From the NCBI GenBank assembly GCA_036506155.1, contig DASXSF010000148.1, forward strand, positions 132,158 to 196,157: a DNA stretch of 64,000 nt. The letters are read 5' to 3'. Positions within the stretch are counted from its first letter, which is position 1, and each line of letters starts with the position of its first letter. The translations under genes were made by a program, and so were the position numbers. The DNA comes from DASXRA01 sp036506155 (GTDB lineage Bacteria; Actinomycetota; Actinomycetes; Mycobacteriales; Jatrophihabitantaceae). The notes under the pieces are model-generated. The model searched no databases, was not told the DNA's origin, and was given only the letters and a program-made list of their open reading frames with translations. Shown piece after piece: positions 33,682 to 42,366 of this stretch.

Positions 33682-34152
33682 ATGACCTTGGCCGTGTTCG
33701 ACATCGACGGTGTCGTCGCCGATATCAGGCACCGCCTGCACCACCTGGAGCGCCGCCCCAAGGACTGGGGCGGCTTTTTCGCGGCCGCCGGCGACGACAC
33801 CCCGCTCGACGAAGGCGTGGCTCTGGCCACCGACCTCGCCCGGCGACACGAGGTGGCCTGGCTGACCGGCCGGCCCGAATGGCTGCGCGCGACCACCACC
33901 CGGTGGCTCGACAAGTACGGGCTACCGGCCGGTGACCTGTTCTTGCGTGGCAACGGTGATCGACGTCCCGCCCGGCTGTATAAGTTGGGTGTGCTGCGCC
34001 GCCTCGCGACGCGGCAGATTGCGGCGTTCGTCGACGACGACGCGGAGGTCGTCGAAGCCGCGCAGCAAGCGGGATACCCAGCATTGCTCGCCGACTGGGC
34101 GCCCCGTGCCCCCGTTCTGCACGACGCACAAGAGCGGCTCGGCCGCACCTGA
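33682..34152 (+). CDS. HAD-like phosphatase
   Basis: A 156-residue HAD superfamily protein with motif I VFDIDGVVAD at residues 4-13, motif II in WLTGRPEW at about 73, a basic motif III region and the acidic motif IV FVDDDAEVVEAA at about 115. The cap is minimal. It resembles the short polynucleotide kinase-phosphatase-type or DUF-type phosphatases of actinobacteria; substrate is unknown. ATG at 33682 has no strong ribosome site. It is four bases from the next gene. Confidence 0.8.
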   Translation: MTLAVFDIDGVVADIRHRLHHLERRPKDWGGFFAAAGDDTPLDEGVALATDLARRHEVAWLTGRPEWLRATTTRWLDKYGLPAGDLFLRGNGDRRPARLYKLGVLRRLATRQIAAFVDDDAEVVEAAQQAGYPALLADWAPRAPVLHDAQERLGRT

Positions 34153-34155
34153 ACC

Positions 34156-34644
34156 ATGCGCGGTCCACTGGCACCCGAGCGGCTGCGGCGCATTTTCCTG
34201 GCGGCCGTCACGTCAGCGTCACTGGTGCTCATCCCGTGGATCGGGTATCTGGCAGCTTCGCTGCCGGACCGGCACGTCGCCGGTCAGTGGAAGGCGGCCT
34301 GGGTCGGCTTCGACATCGTGCTGGTCACTTGCCTGGCAGGCACGGCGTGGTGCGCGTGGCGGCGCCGCCAGCTGCTCGTTCCAGCCGCCATCATCACCGC
34401 GACGCTGCTGATCTGCGATGCCTGGTTCGACGTCCTCTTGGACTGGGGCACCCGCGACATGTGGTGGTCGCTCGCCACCGCGGGTCTCGGCGAGCTGCCA
34501 TTGGCCGCGCTGCTGCTGTGGGTCGCTGTCCGGTTGCTCCGGCTGATCCAGCGCATTCGGTGGCGCGAACTCGGTCACGACGGCGACCTGCCGGCCCTCT
34601 GGCGAATCACGCTGCTGGAGTTACTACACGGCGACCGGTCGTAA
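34156..34644 (+). CDS. Four-helix membrane protein (hypothetical)
   Basis: A 162-residue protein with four predicted transmembrane helices (about residues 12-32, 46-66, 72-92 and 108-128) and a cytoplasmic Arg-rich tail. I recognise actinobacterial relatives only as hypothetical membrane proteins. ATG at 34156 follows the phosphatase stop by three bases, so they are co-transcribed. No function can be assigned. Confidence 0.75.
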   Translation: MRGPLAPERLRRIFLAAVTSASLVLIPWIGYLAASLPDRHVAGQWKAAWVGFDIVLVTCLAGTAWCAWRRRQLLVPAAIITATLLICDAWFDVLLDWGTRDMWWSLATAGLGELPLAALLLWVAVRLLRLIQRIRWRELGHDGDLPALWRITLLELLHGDRS

Positions 34645-34732
34645 GCACTACGTAGTAGCGCTCGCGCACCCAGGTGACACTGACACAAATGTGCCGTCGT
34701 ACTTTGTACTATATGCCCCAGGACACGCCTTC

Positions 34733-34763
34733 TTGACAGTCTTGAATAGCTGGCACATCTATT
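34733..34763 (+). promoter_or_regulatory. Possible promoter upstream of the DUF5999 gene
   Basis: A consensus-like TTGACA at 34733 is followed at 18-21 bases by weak -10 candidates (ATCTAT, TATTCC). The whole 34645-34817 spacer is richer in A and T than the coding DNA around it and contains the palindrome ACTACGTAGT at 34648-34657, a possible regulator site. Confidence 0.35.
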
Positions 34764-34817
34764 CCGCCGAGAGCACACTCATGTCGAAGGCAACTGCAAG
34801 CGATTACAGGAAGAAAT

Positions 34818-35066
34818 ATGCTCACCGACGCTCAACCAGCCCGTCCGCTGCGCGCGTGTACGCATAATCCGCCGTGCCCGCCGGCGGACGCGCTCGATCG
34901 TGACGCTGCGCATGTCCTAGCGGCGCACCCAGAGCAGGGTTGGAGCCTGCTCTGTAACGGCGTCGTTCTCTTCGAGGACACCGGTGAGCTCCTCCCGGAC
35001 GGGCAAAGCATCGCGGCACGACGCAGCGAGCTGCTCGCGGCCGCTGCGCACCGTCAAGCCAGCTGA
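34818..35066 (+). CDS. DUF5999 family small protein
   Basis: An 82-residue protein with the characteristic CTHNPPCPPADALDRDAA start and the HPEQGWSLLCNGVVLFEDTG core of DUF5999, a family restricted to actinobacteria and of unknown role. AGGAAG lies 8 bases before the ATG at 34818. Three Cys residues are conserved in position with the family. It stands alone between a membrane protein and a dispersed repeat. Confidence 0.85.
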   Translation: MLTDAQPARPLRACTHNPPCPPADALDRDAAHVLAAHPEQGWSLLCNGVVLFEDTGELLPDGQSIAARRSELLAAAAHRQAS

Positions 35067-35142
35067 ACGCTCCGCCACGACCGCCCCGACCGAACGGGTC
35101 AAGGCACTGGTAGCTGCGCGCCGACCGTAGGTTCAGGCGCAC

Positions 35143-35262
35143 GCGATGAGCGCTCGCGCGAAGAGCGCCGCCGCCGCGACGCGGCCGCGCCGAAGGCGCG
35201 AGCGGAGCCGTGGATCCACCCGAGCGCAGCGAGCGGTGGAGACACGGATCCGCGCAGGCGGG
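35143..35262 (+). repeat. Dispersed 120-bp repeat, copy A (intergenic)
   Basis: The block begins GCGATGAGCGCTCGCGCGAA and ends near GCGCAGGCGGG. Compared with the reverse complement of 42181-42302 it is nearly colinear with only about a dozen substitutions and three single-base gaps. It lies between the DUF5999 gene and the end of gcvP. Internal inverted complements (GGATCCACCCGAGCGCAGCGAG and flanks) allow folding into stems. A frame beginning MSARAKS crosses it but is not a credible gene. Confidence 0.8.
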
Positions 35263-35268
35263 AGCGAA

Positions 35269-38130
35269 TTATGCGTAGTCCGCGACGGGCGGGCAGGCGC
35301 ATACGAGATGCCGGTCGCCGTATGCGCCGTCGATGCGTCGCACGGGTGACCAGTACTTCGCCGCGGGGTCGACCCCGTCGGGGTAGGCGGCCTGCTGGCG
35401 CGAATACGGGTGGTGCCATTCGCCGATAAGGCAAGCTGCTGTGTGCGGGGCGTTGCGCAGCGGGTTGTCGTCGGCGGGCCACTCGCCCGAGGCGACCCGC
35501 TCGATCTCGGCCCGGATCGCGATCATCGCGTCGACGAACCGATCCAGCTCGCGCAGGTCCTCCGACTCGGTCGGCTCAACCATCAGCGTGCCGGCCACCG
35601 GGAACGACATGGTCGGAGCGTGGAAGCCGTAGTCGATCAAGCGCTTGGCGACGTCGTCGACGGTGACGCCGGAATCCCGGGTCAGCTGACGCAGGTCGAG
35701 GATGCACTCATGGGCGACAAGCCCGTGCGCCCCCGTGTACAGCACCGGGAAGTGTGCTGCCAGTCGGCGAGCCAGGTAGTTGGCGGACAGGATCGCGACG
35801 CCGGTCGCCCGGGTCAGCCCCGCCGGTCCCATGAGCCGCAGGTACGCCCAGGTGATCGGCAGGATCGACGCCGAGCCCCACGGCGCCGAGGCGATCACAC
35901 CGCTTCCGGTCTCCGGCCCGGCCGCGGGCGCAAGCGGGTGGTCCGGCAGGTATGGCGCGAGGTGCTCGCGCACCGCGACGGGTCCGACACCGGGCCCACC
36001 GCCGCCGTGCGGGATGCAGAACGTCTTGTGCAGGTTGAGATGCGAGACGTCGGCGCCGAACTTGCCGGGCCGGGCGAGCCCCACCATCGCGTTCAGGTTG
36101 GCGCCGTCGACATACACCTGGCCGCCGGCGTCGTGCACCATCGCGCATACGTCGGTGACATGGTCTTCGAAGACGCCGTGCGTGGAAGGGTAGGTGATCA
36201 TCAGCGCGGCCAGCGAGTCGGCGTGCTCAGCGATCTTGGCACGCAGGTCGTCCAAGTCGATCTCGCCCTCGCTGCCGGCCGTCTTGACCACGACGACCCG
36301 CATGCCGGCGAGCACTGCACTCGCCGCGTTGGTGCCGTGCGCGCTGGCCGGAATCAGGCACACGTCGCGGTGCGCCTCGCCGCGGGCGCGGTGGTACGCG
36401 GCGATGGCGAGCAGGCCGGCGAACTCTCCCTGTGCGCCGGCGTTCGGCTGAAGCGACACGGCGTCGTATCCGGTGATCTCGCCGAGCCACCGACTCAGGT
36501 CGTCGAACAGCTGCGCATACCCGTCCCATTGCCCGGCGGGCGCGAACGGGTGCATGTTTGCGAAGCCAGCGAGGCCAATCGGCTCCATCTCAGTGGTCGC
36601 GTTGAGCTTCATCGTGCAGGAGCCGAGCGGGATCATGCCCCGATCCAGCGCGTAGTCCCGATCGGCCAGCCGCCGCAGGTAGCGCAGCATGGCTGTCTCA
36701 GAGCGATGTGCCTTAAATACAGGATGGCTGAGGAACTCGGACCTGCGCGCCAGCGCGGGCGGGAGCGGCTGCTCGACGTCCAGTCGCTCGACATCGGCGT
36801 AGCCGAGCCCGAGCCCGAACGCGCGCCACACCGATACCAGGTGCCCGCGGCGGGTGACCTCGTCGCACGAGATGCCGATCGTGTCGTCGTCGACCAGGCG
36901 CAGGTTGATGCCCTCGGCCAGCGCCGCGGCTACGACCGCGCGCGCCCGCTCCGGCGCCTTTGCGGTGATCGTGTCGAAGAAGGGCACGTCGCCGACCTCG
37001 ACGCCGGCTTCGCGCAGCCCCGCGGCGAGGATACCCGCGAGCCGACGGACGCGCTGCGCGATGGCGGTCAGTCCGTCGGGTCCGTGGTAGACGGCGTACA
37101 TGCTCGCGATGTTGGCGAGCATCACCTGTGCAGTGCAGATGTTGCTGGTCGCCTTCTCGCGCCTGATGTGCTGCTCGCGGGTCTGCAGCGCCAACCGGTA
37201 CGCGGGCGCGCCGTCAGCGTCGACCGAAACGCCGACGAGGCGCCCCGGCAATTGGCGTTCCAGGCCGGACCGTACCGCCATGTATGCCGCGTGCGGCCCG
37301 CCGAACCCCATCGGCACACCGAAGCGTTGCGTCGTGCCCACGGCGATGTCCGCTCCGGTGTCGCCGGGCGCCGCGAACAAGGTGAGCGCGAGCAGGTCGG
37401 CCGCCACCACCGCAAGCGCTCCCCGCGAGTGTGCCGCCTCGACGATCGGGCGCAGGTCGCGGACCGTCCCGGACGCGCCGGGATATTGCACTAGCACGCC
37501 GAACACGTCCCCGTCCGGCAGCGGCGACGCGAAGTCGTGGACGATCACATCGAGCCCGATGGCTGCGGCGCGGGTCTGCATGACGGCAAGCGTCTGTGGC
37601 AACACATCGGCGTCGACGACGAAGACGTCGCCCGATTTCGCCACGCGGTGTGCCAAGGCCATCGCTTCGGCAGCCGAAGTGCCTTCGTCGAGCAGCGATG
37701 CGCCGGCAATCGGCAGACCGGTGAGATCCTCGACCATCGTCTGAAAGTTGAGCAGCGCCTCGAGGCGGCCCTGGCTGATCTCCGGCTGATACGGGGTGTA
37801 GGCCGTGTACCAAGCGGGGTTCTCCAGCAGGTTGCGGCGAATCACGGCCGGGGTGATCGTGTCGTAGTAGCCGAGTCCGATCATCGACGTGGTGACTCGG
37901 TTGCGTGCGGCGAGGTCGCGCAGTTCCGCTGCGACCTCGGCCTCGGACGCCGCCGGCGGCAGCGCCAGCGTGAGCTTCTCCCGAATGCTGGCGGGAACCG
38001 CGTCGGCGAGCAGGTCGTCGAGCGAGGAATAGCCGACCGCCTCGAGCATCCGCTGCTGGTCGGCGTCGGTGATGCCGATGTGCCGGGACGCGAACTCGCT
38101 CGAGCGCTCGAGATCGAACAGACTCTTCAT
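35269..38130 (-). CDS. gcvP: Glycine dehydrogenase (decarboxylating), P protein
   Basis: A 953-residue glycine cleavage P protein of the single-chain type. The N-terminal half starts with FASRHIGITDADQQRMLEA, and the C-terminal half carries the PLP-binding Lys in NLHKTFCIPHGGGGPG at about residue 710. It decarboxylates glycine and passes the aminomethyl group to the lipoyl arm of GcvH. ATG at 38130 fits family N-termini. A glycine riboswitch lies in its leader. gcvH is 3 kb away in the same direction; gcvT is not in the window. Confidence 0.97.
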   Translation of the reverse strand: MKSLFDLERSSEFASRHIGITDADQQRMLEAVGYSSLDDLLADAVPASIREKLTLALPPAASEAEVAAELRDLAARNRVTTSMIGLGYYDTITPAVIRRNLLENPAWYTAYTPYQPEISQGRLEALLNFQTMVEDLTGLPIAGASLLDEGTSAAEAMALAHRVAKSGDVFVVDADVLPQTLAVMQTRAAAIGLDVIVHDFASPLPDGDVFGVLVQYPGASGTVRDLRPIVEAAHSRGALAVVAADLLALTLFAAPGDTGADIAVGTTQRFGVPMGFGGPHAAYMAVRSGLERQLPGRLVGVSVDADGAPAYRLALQTREQHIRREKATSNICTAQVMLANIASMYAVYHGPDGLTAIAQRVRRLAGILAAGLREAGVEVGDVPFFDTITAKAPERARAVVAAALAEGINLRLVDDDTIGISCDEVTRRGHLVSVWRAFGLGLGYADVERLDVEQPLPPALARRSEFLSHPVFKAHRSETAMLRYLRRLADRDYALDRGMIPLGSCTMKLNATTEMEPIGLAGFANMHPFAPAGQWDGYAQLFDDLSRWLGEITGYDAVSLQPNAGAQGEFAGLLAIAAYHRARGEAHRDVCLIPASAHGTNAASAVLAGMRVVVVKTAGSEGEIDLDDLRAKIAEHADSLAALMITYPSTHGVFEDHVTDVCAMVHDAGGQVYVDGANLNAMVGLARPGKFGADVSHLNLHKTFCIPHGGGGPGVGPVAVREHLAPYLPDHPLAPAAGPETGSGVIASAPWGSASILPITWAYLRLMGPAGLTRATGVAILSANYLARRLAAHFPVLYTGAHGLVAHECILDLRQLTRDSGVTVDDVAKRLIDYGFHAPTMSFPVAGTLMVEPTESEDLRELDRFVDAMIAIRAEIERVASGEWPADDNPLRNAPHTAACLIGEWHHPYSRQQAAYPDGVDPAAKYWSPVRRIDGAYGDRHLVCACPPVADYA

Positions 38131-38204
38131 CCGGCTGGCGCCCTTCCTGACGAGACGGTGGCCACCCGCGCCGTGCGGCACGCGTGCCCCGTCTGTCGGG
38201 CCGG

Positions 38205-38312
38205 CGCCCTTCAGAGTGGCCTCGTACGCGCGGTCCGGGTGCCTGAGAGGTTCCGGGGAGGTTGCCCCTTCGGCGCCGCACCAGACGTGCCGGGCGGACT
38301 CTCCCGCGCGTG
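38205..38312 (-). promoter_or_regulatory. Glycine riboswitch upstream of gcvP
   Basis: Read on the minus strand, the block has GGGAGAG, GCGCCGAAGGGGCAA, CCGGAACCTCTCAGGCA, a CCGGACC segment and ACTCTGAAGG in the order and spacing of the glycine riboswitch. Only one aptamer is clear. It sits 75-182 bases before the gcvP ATG, where glycine binding would turn on expression of the cleavage enzyme. A GC-rich hairpin follows it and could be the expression platform. Confidence 0.93.
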
Positions 38313-38357
38313 TTCAGCGGCCTAAGTCACGGTACCAGCCGCGCCACGCGCGCCGGG

Positions 38358-38921
38358 TCAGGCGCTTGCCGTGCGTTGCTCGCGGCGCCGCGCCAGCTCG
38401 TCCGTCCCCGGTACCCGTGGTCCGACCTCGGTGCCGTCGGCCCGTTCGCCCGGGAGCGCCGCCAGCGATCCGACCAGCTCACGAAGCGCGCCGCTCACCG
38501 CGATGCCGAACACGCCCTGCCCGCCGCGGAGCAGGTCCACGACTTCTTCCGAGGACGTGCACTCGTACACCGTGGTGCCGTCGGAGAGCAAGGTGATCTG
38601 CGCCAGGTCGTCGACCCCGCGCACACGCAGGGCGTCGACGGCGGTGCGGATGTTCTGGAGCGAGACGCCGGTGTCAAGCAGCCGCTTCACGACCTTCAGG
38701 ACGAGGATGTCCTTGAACGAGTAGAGCCGCTGGCTGCCGGAGCCCGTGGCCGAGCGGATCGACGGTTCGACCAGCCCCGTCCGGGCCCAGTAGTCGAGCT
38801 GCCGGTAGGTGATGCCCGCAGCAGCGCAGGCGGTAGGCCCGCGATAGCCGATGTGATCGCCGGGCGTGCCGGCTGGATCGGCGAAGAGCGTCTCTTGGCG
38901 TGGCGCGGCGTCGTCGGCCAT
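38358..38921 (-). CDS. MerR-like transcriptional regulator (Rv1830 type)
   Basis: A 187-residue regulator with a MerR DNA-binding domain at about residues 22-95 (TYRQLDYWARTGLVEPSIR, then a RLYSFKDILVLKVVKRLL segment) and a C-terminal domain of unknown fold lacking effector cysteines. By position beside DUF151, ftsR and garA it is the Rv1830-type MerR protein. ATG at 38921 has GGAGG upstream. It is followed by the gcvP riboswitch on the same strand. Confidence 0.9.
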   Translation of the reverse strand: MADDAAPRQETLFADPAGTPGDHIGYRGPTACAAAGITYRQLDYWARTGLVEPSIRSATGSGSQRLYSFKDILVLKVVKRLLDTGVSLQNIRTAVDALRVRGVDDLAQITLLSDGTTVYECTSSEEVVDLLRGGQGVFGIAVSGALRELVGSLAALPGERADGTEVGPRVPGTDELARRREQRTASA

Positions 38922-39077
38922 CAGTGCGCCTCCTCGCGGCCTCACGCATGCGGCGAAATGACGGACATCCGCCGCAGCAAGTCTCTCGGTCACCCGACCG
39001 TAAGGCGGTGACTGATGCCGGTCAATGCGACGCGCCGGGCATCGTCATCTCATCCGGAGGTTGAGAGTAGCGCGGGC

Positions 39078-39548
39078 CTATGCGCCGGATGCGAAGTCCT
39101 CGGGCGACACGTTGTCGAGGAACTCCCGGAACCGCTCGACCTCGTCCTCCTGCTCGTCGGGGATCTCGATGCCAGCTGCGTCGAGCACGGCGTCCGAGCC
39201 GAGGATCGCGACGTCGCAGCGCAGCGCCAGGGCGATCGCATCCGACGGCCGCGCGCTGACGCTAACCCCGCCGTTGAACCGCAGTTCTGCGTAGAAGACG
39301 TCGTCGCGAAGCTCCGTGATGTGCACGGCCTCGAGCCGCACCCCCAGCGCCTTGATCACGTCCCGCATGAGGTCGTGAGTGAGTGGGCGGACCGTCTGGA
39401 CACCCTGCTGCTGGAAGGCGATTGCGGAGGCCTCGACAGCGCCGATCCAGATCGGTAGGTAGCGCACCCCGTCCTCTTCGCGCAGCAGGACCACCGGCTG
39501 GTTGGCCGGCAATTCGACACGCACACCGACGACGCGCAACGGATGCAC
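39078..39548 (-). CDS. Bifunctional nuclease family (DUF151) protein
   Basis: A 156-residue protein matching the DUF151/bifunctional nuclease domain throughout (YLPIWIGAVEASAIAFQQQG, then an ARPSDAIALALRCD segment). Plant relatives have DNase and RNase activity, but bacterial roles are not settled. It starts at GTG 39548 after a good AGGAGG. The Rv1829-like position between FtsR and the MerR protein is conserved across actinobacteria. Confidence 0.92.
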   Translation of the reverse strand: MHPLRVVGVRVELPANQPVVLLREEDGVRYLPIWIGAVEASAIAFQQQGVQTVRPLTHDLMRDVIKALGVRLEAVHITELRDDVFYAELRFNGGVSVSARPSDAIALALRCDVAILGSDAVLDAAGIEIPDEQEDEVERFREFLDNVSPEDFASGA

Positions 39549-39628
39549 GAGCGTTCCTCCTGGCTGCTCGACCTCTCCGGTTCCGACGCTACACGCAATG
39601 GATGGGTAAGGCGGTCGCCAGCGCGCCT

Positions 39629-40381
39629 TCAGGCGGAGCCTCCGGCTACGTCGCGCAACCCGATCTGAACCAGCGCCGCGTGTAGCCGCACTGAGAGCGC
39701 GGCCAGCTCGCGCACGGCCTCCTCGGCACGCGCCTTGGCGTCCGGACCCTTCTGCCGGGCCAGCGGGCCGACCACCTGGGCGAACAGGCCGATCTCCCGG
39801 TCGGCGGCCGTGCGGAACGCTCGCAGGTGGCGCCCCTCGAGGCCGTAACGGGCAAGATCGGAAACGACCTGCCCCACAGCCAACGCGTCGTCGTCGTAGT
39901 GGCCGCCGGACTTGGCGGCGATCATGCCGAACTGCTCCAATTCGTCGAGCTGACCGCCGGTTAGCCCGGTCGCGTTGAGCAGCTCGTCCCGGGACAGCCG
40001 CAAGGTCGGGGCCACCGGCTGGAAATGCTCGGCCGTCGGTGCGTTGTCGGCGATGGCGAGATGCGGCACGCGCGGGAGTCCTCCTGGCCCGGCCGGCACC
40101 AGCCCGCGGTCGATGGCGTCGAGTTGGTCCTTGATCACGCGCAGCGGCAGATAGTGGTCGCGCTGCTGGGCCAGGACGTAGCGCAATCGAGACACGTCCG
40201 ACGGGGAGAACTTGCGGTAGCCCGACGGGGTCCGGTCCGGGCTGACCAGGCCCTCCGTTTCGAGAAACCTGATCTTGCTGATCGTGATGTCCGGGAAGTC
40301 AGCGCGCAACTGGGTGAGCACCTCGCCGATCGACAGCGTCGCGCGGGTGGCCGCGTCGCTCGCTGTCATCGGGCGGCTCAC
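39629..40381 (-). CDS. ftsR: MerR-like regulator FtsR
   Basis: A 250-residue protein. A winged-helix MerR-type domain (LSIGEVLTQLRADFPDITIS, then an RFLETEGLVSPDRTPSGYRKF segment) lies at residues 15-85. A C-terminal helical domain follows (about 130-245). It corresponds to FtsR (Rv1828), shown in Corynebacterium to activate ftsZ. GTG at 40381 overlaps the garA stop as GTGA, so both are translated from one mRNA. Confidence 0.92.
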   Translation of the reverse strand: MSRPMTASDAATRATLSIGEVLTQLRADFPDITISKIRFLETEGLVSPDRTPSGYRKFSPSDVSRLRYVLAQQRDHYLPLRVIKDQLDAIDRGLVPAGPGGLPRVPHLAIADNAPTAEHFQPVAPTLRLSRDELLNATGLTGGQLDELEQFGMIAAKSGGHYDDDALAVGQVVSDLARYGLEGRHLRAFRTAADREIGLFAQVVGPLARQKGPDAKARAEEAVRELAALSVRLHAALVQIGLRDVAGGSA

Positions 40382-40902
40382 GCCGGCTGCCCGGCCCCGA
40401 CCCCCGCCCGAACCGCGGCGATCAGGTACACCAGCCGGAACTTGCCGATCTGCACCTCGTCTCCTCCCGCGAGCGGGGCCGCGTCGATGCGTTCACGGTT
40501 CACGTACGTGCCGTTGAGCGAGCCCACGTCATGGACGGTATAGCCACTTCCCTCGCGACGGAACTCGGCATGCCGACGTGACACGGTGACATCGTCAAGA
40601 AAGATGTCGCTGTCGGGGTGGCGCCCTGCGGTCGTAACGTCCTGGTCGAGTAGGAAACGGCTGCCCGCGTTGGGGCCCCGCTTGACGACGAGCAGCGCTG
40701 AGCCGGGAGTCAGGGCGTCGACGGCACCCTGATGTGCCTCCGCGGAGAACTCGCCGTCCGAATCGGGCAGCGCGCTCGTCGTGGAGAAAACGCCCGTGGC
40801 ATCGGGGGCGTTCGGGTAGCCCGCTTCGGGCAGGGCCGCTCCACAATTCGAGCAGAAGCGGCCGCCAGCGGGGTTCTCGGCGCCACAAGCGGTGCAGAAC
40901 AC
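40378..40902 (-). CDS. garA: FHA-domain regulator GarA/OdhI with N-terminal zinc ribbon
   Basis: A 174-residue protein. An N-terminal zinc ribbon (CTACGAENPAGGRFCSNCG, four Cys) is followed by a linker with Thr residues (STTSALPDS) and a C-terminal FHA domain (GRHPDSDIFLDDVTVSRRHA, then a DVGSLNGTYVNRERI segment). GarA/OdhI proteins inhibit 2-oxoglutarate dehydrogenase and glutamate enzymes until phosphorylated by PknB/PknG at an ETTS-like site; here the site is only approximate. GTG at 40902 begins at the ribbon. Confidence 0.92.
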   Translation of the reverse strand: MFCTACGAENPAGGRFCSNCGAALPEAGYPNAPDATGVFSTTSALPDSDGEFSAEAHQGAVDALTPGSALLVVKRGPNAGSRFLLDQDVTTAGRHPDSDIFLDDVTVSRRHAEFRREGSGYTVHDVGSLNGTYVNRERIDAAPLAGGDEVQIGKFRLVYLIAAVRAGVGAGQPA

Positions 40903-41083
40903 TCGGGGGCCCCTTTCCTCTTGCGAACCATGCGGGCGCGGCCCGGAACCGATGATCGCGTAGTCGGAAGTGCACACGCCCGCCGGGGTTGTGATCGGGG
41001 CGAGCGCGTCGCGCGACCACGCAACCGGACTGGTGCCGCGAGCCTAGTTTGCCCGACCTGTCGAGGGCAATCTGCCGCGGTAC

Positions 41084-41464
41084 CTACGAGCTGAGGGTTC
41101 CATAGGCGCCGGGATCGAGCAGTTCGTCGATCTGCGTGGTGTCGGTGACCTCCACCTCGATGATCCAGCCGGCCCCGTAGGGATCGCTGTTGATGAGCTC
41201 CGGCCGAGACTCCAGCTCGTCGTTGCGCGCGGTAACGGTGCCGGTCACCGGCGCGTATAGGTCAGACACGCTCTTGGTCGACTCGACCTCACCGAACGCC
41301 TCACCCCGGCCGATCTCGGCGCCCACCTCAGGCAGCGAGACGTACACGACATCGCCCAGCGCCTCCTGCGCGAAATCGGTGATGCCGACGCGGATCGTCG
41401 CGCCCTCGACCCGGGCCCACTCGTGCTCGGCGGTGTACTTCAGGTCGTCGGGAACATCTGCCAT
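41084..41464 (-). CDS. gcvH: Glycine cleavage system H protein
   Basis: A 126-residue lipoyl carrier with the lipoylation Lys in VESTKSVSDLYAP (about residue 64) and the family start KYTAEHEWARVEG. It shuttles the aminomethyl intermediate between GcvP and GcvT. ATG at 41464 has a GAGAGG ribosome site. It lies 35 bases after the DUF881 gene and upstream of garA, as in mycobacteria. Confidence 0.96.
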   Translation of the reverse strand: MADVPDDLKYTAEHEWARVEGATIRVGITDFAQEALGDVVYVSLPEVGAEIGRGEAFGEVESTKSVSDLYAPVTGTVTARNDELESRPELINSDPYGAGWIIEVEVTDTTQIDELLDPGAYGTLSS

Positions 41465-41499
41465 GTTGGGACCTCTCCGATCGGGGGTTCGTCGGAACC

Positions 41500-42366
41500 C
41501 TACCGTCCTGTGGGTGTGGCGTACTTGGGGTTGCGGAGCGTGCTCAGCGCGGGGATGTCGACGCGCTGCTGCTCGTCGATCTGCGCCTCGCCGCCGGCAT
41601 TGCGAGCCGTCGCCGCCACGCCGCCCGGGATGTTGAGCGCCGTGTCGAGCGTCTTCGGATCGCCGATCGCAACCACCTGGTAGGGCGGTGCGACGGCCTG
41701 GCCGTCCACCCGGACGCCGTCCCCGGCGTCGCTGAAGCTCGTGGACGTGGTGACACGCACCGGGCCGAACTGCATCGCCTCCGCACCGGCGCCGCGCAGC
41801 TCCTCGACCACGTCGAGCAGGTCCTCGGCTTTCAGGTTGCGCTGCGGGTCGCTGATGGTTACGGCCACACCCGGCCCAGTTGCGGCAACCGTTCCAAGTA
41901 GCACCTGTAACGACTGAAGCTCACGTTGAGCTTGTTCCTGCGCCACCTGGTTGCTATTGCCGCTACGGCGCAGCTGGTCAAGCGTGTTCTGCAAGTCGGC
42001 GATCTGCTGATTGAGCCGCTCGGCGCGAGCGTTCTGGTCGTCGAGAATGCGGATCAGGTCATCCTCGCGCAGGTTCTGCAGGCTGTCGGACGACGAGTTC
42101 GAATGCACCTGGACGGCGATTGCGAAGCCCAGCACCGCGGTGAGCACACCGATCAGCGCCCCGGCACGCAGATGCCTCTTCCCGCCGGGCGCGAATCCCC
42201 GTCTCCACCACTCGCTGCGCTCGGGTGGATCCGGGTCTCCGCTCCGCGCCTCCGGCGCGGGCCGCGTTGCGGCGGCGGGCTCTTCGCGCGAGCGCTCATC
42301 GCCTGGTGGTTGCGTTTTCTCGGCGCGGTCCTCTCGGCTCTCACGGTCCTCGCCTTGTTCTCTCAT
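41500..42366 (-). CDS. DUF881 protein with a repeat-encoded N-terminal linker
   Basis: A 288-residue membrane protein. A charged cytoplasmic N-terminus (1-65) is followed by one helix (about 70-90), a coiled coil (about 100-150, LRNALREDDLIRILDDQN-like) and the DUF881 domain. Residues 22-62 (from GDERSREEPAA to about GFAPGG) are translated from dispersed repeat copy B, so the repeat has been captured in frame. Its ATG overlaps the sbp stop as ATGA. DUF881 genes flank small-basic-protein genes in actinobacteria; their role is unknown. Confidence 0.88.
   Translation of the reverse strand: MREQGEDRESREDRAEKTQPPGDERSREEPAAATRPAPEARSGDPDPPERSEWWRRGFAPGGKRHLRAGALIGVLTAVLGFAIAVQVHSNSSSDSLQNLREDDLIRILDDQNARAERLNQQIADLQNTLDQLRRSGNSNQVAQEQAQRELQSLQVLLGTVAATGPGVAVTISDPQRNLKAEDLLDVVEELRGAGAEAMQFGPVRVTTSTSFSDAGDGVRVDGQAVAPPYQVVAIGDPKTLDTALNIPGGVAATARNAGGEAQIDEQQRVDIPALSTLRNPKYATPTGR
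42181..42302 (-). repeat. Dispersed 120-bp repeat, copy B (inside a coding sequence)
   Basis: The reverse complement of copy A at 35143-35262, nearly the same length and close to 88 percent identical by eye. It lies in the 5' part of the DUF881 gene and keeps the frame open, so it adds about 41 polar, Pro- and Arg-rich residues between the start of the protein and its membrane helix. Confidence 0.8.

Noticed and set aside
35146..35349. A plus-strand frame starting MSARAKS that could be called a small Arg-rich protein
   Set aside because: It is the translation of a dispersed repeat and then runs antisense into gcvP; the same words appear by repetition at 42302.
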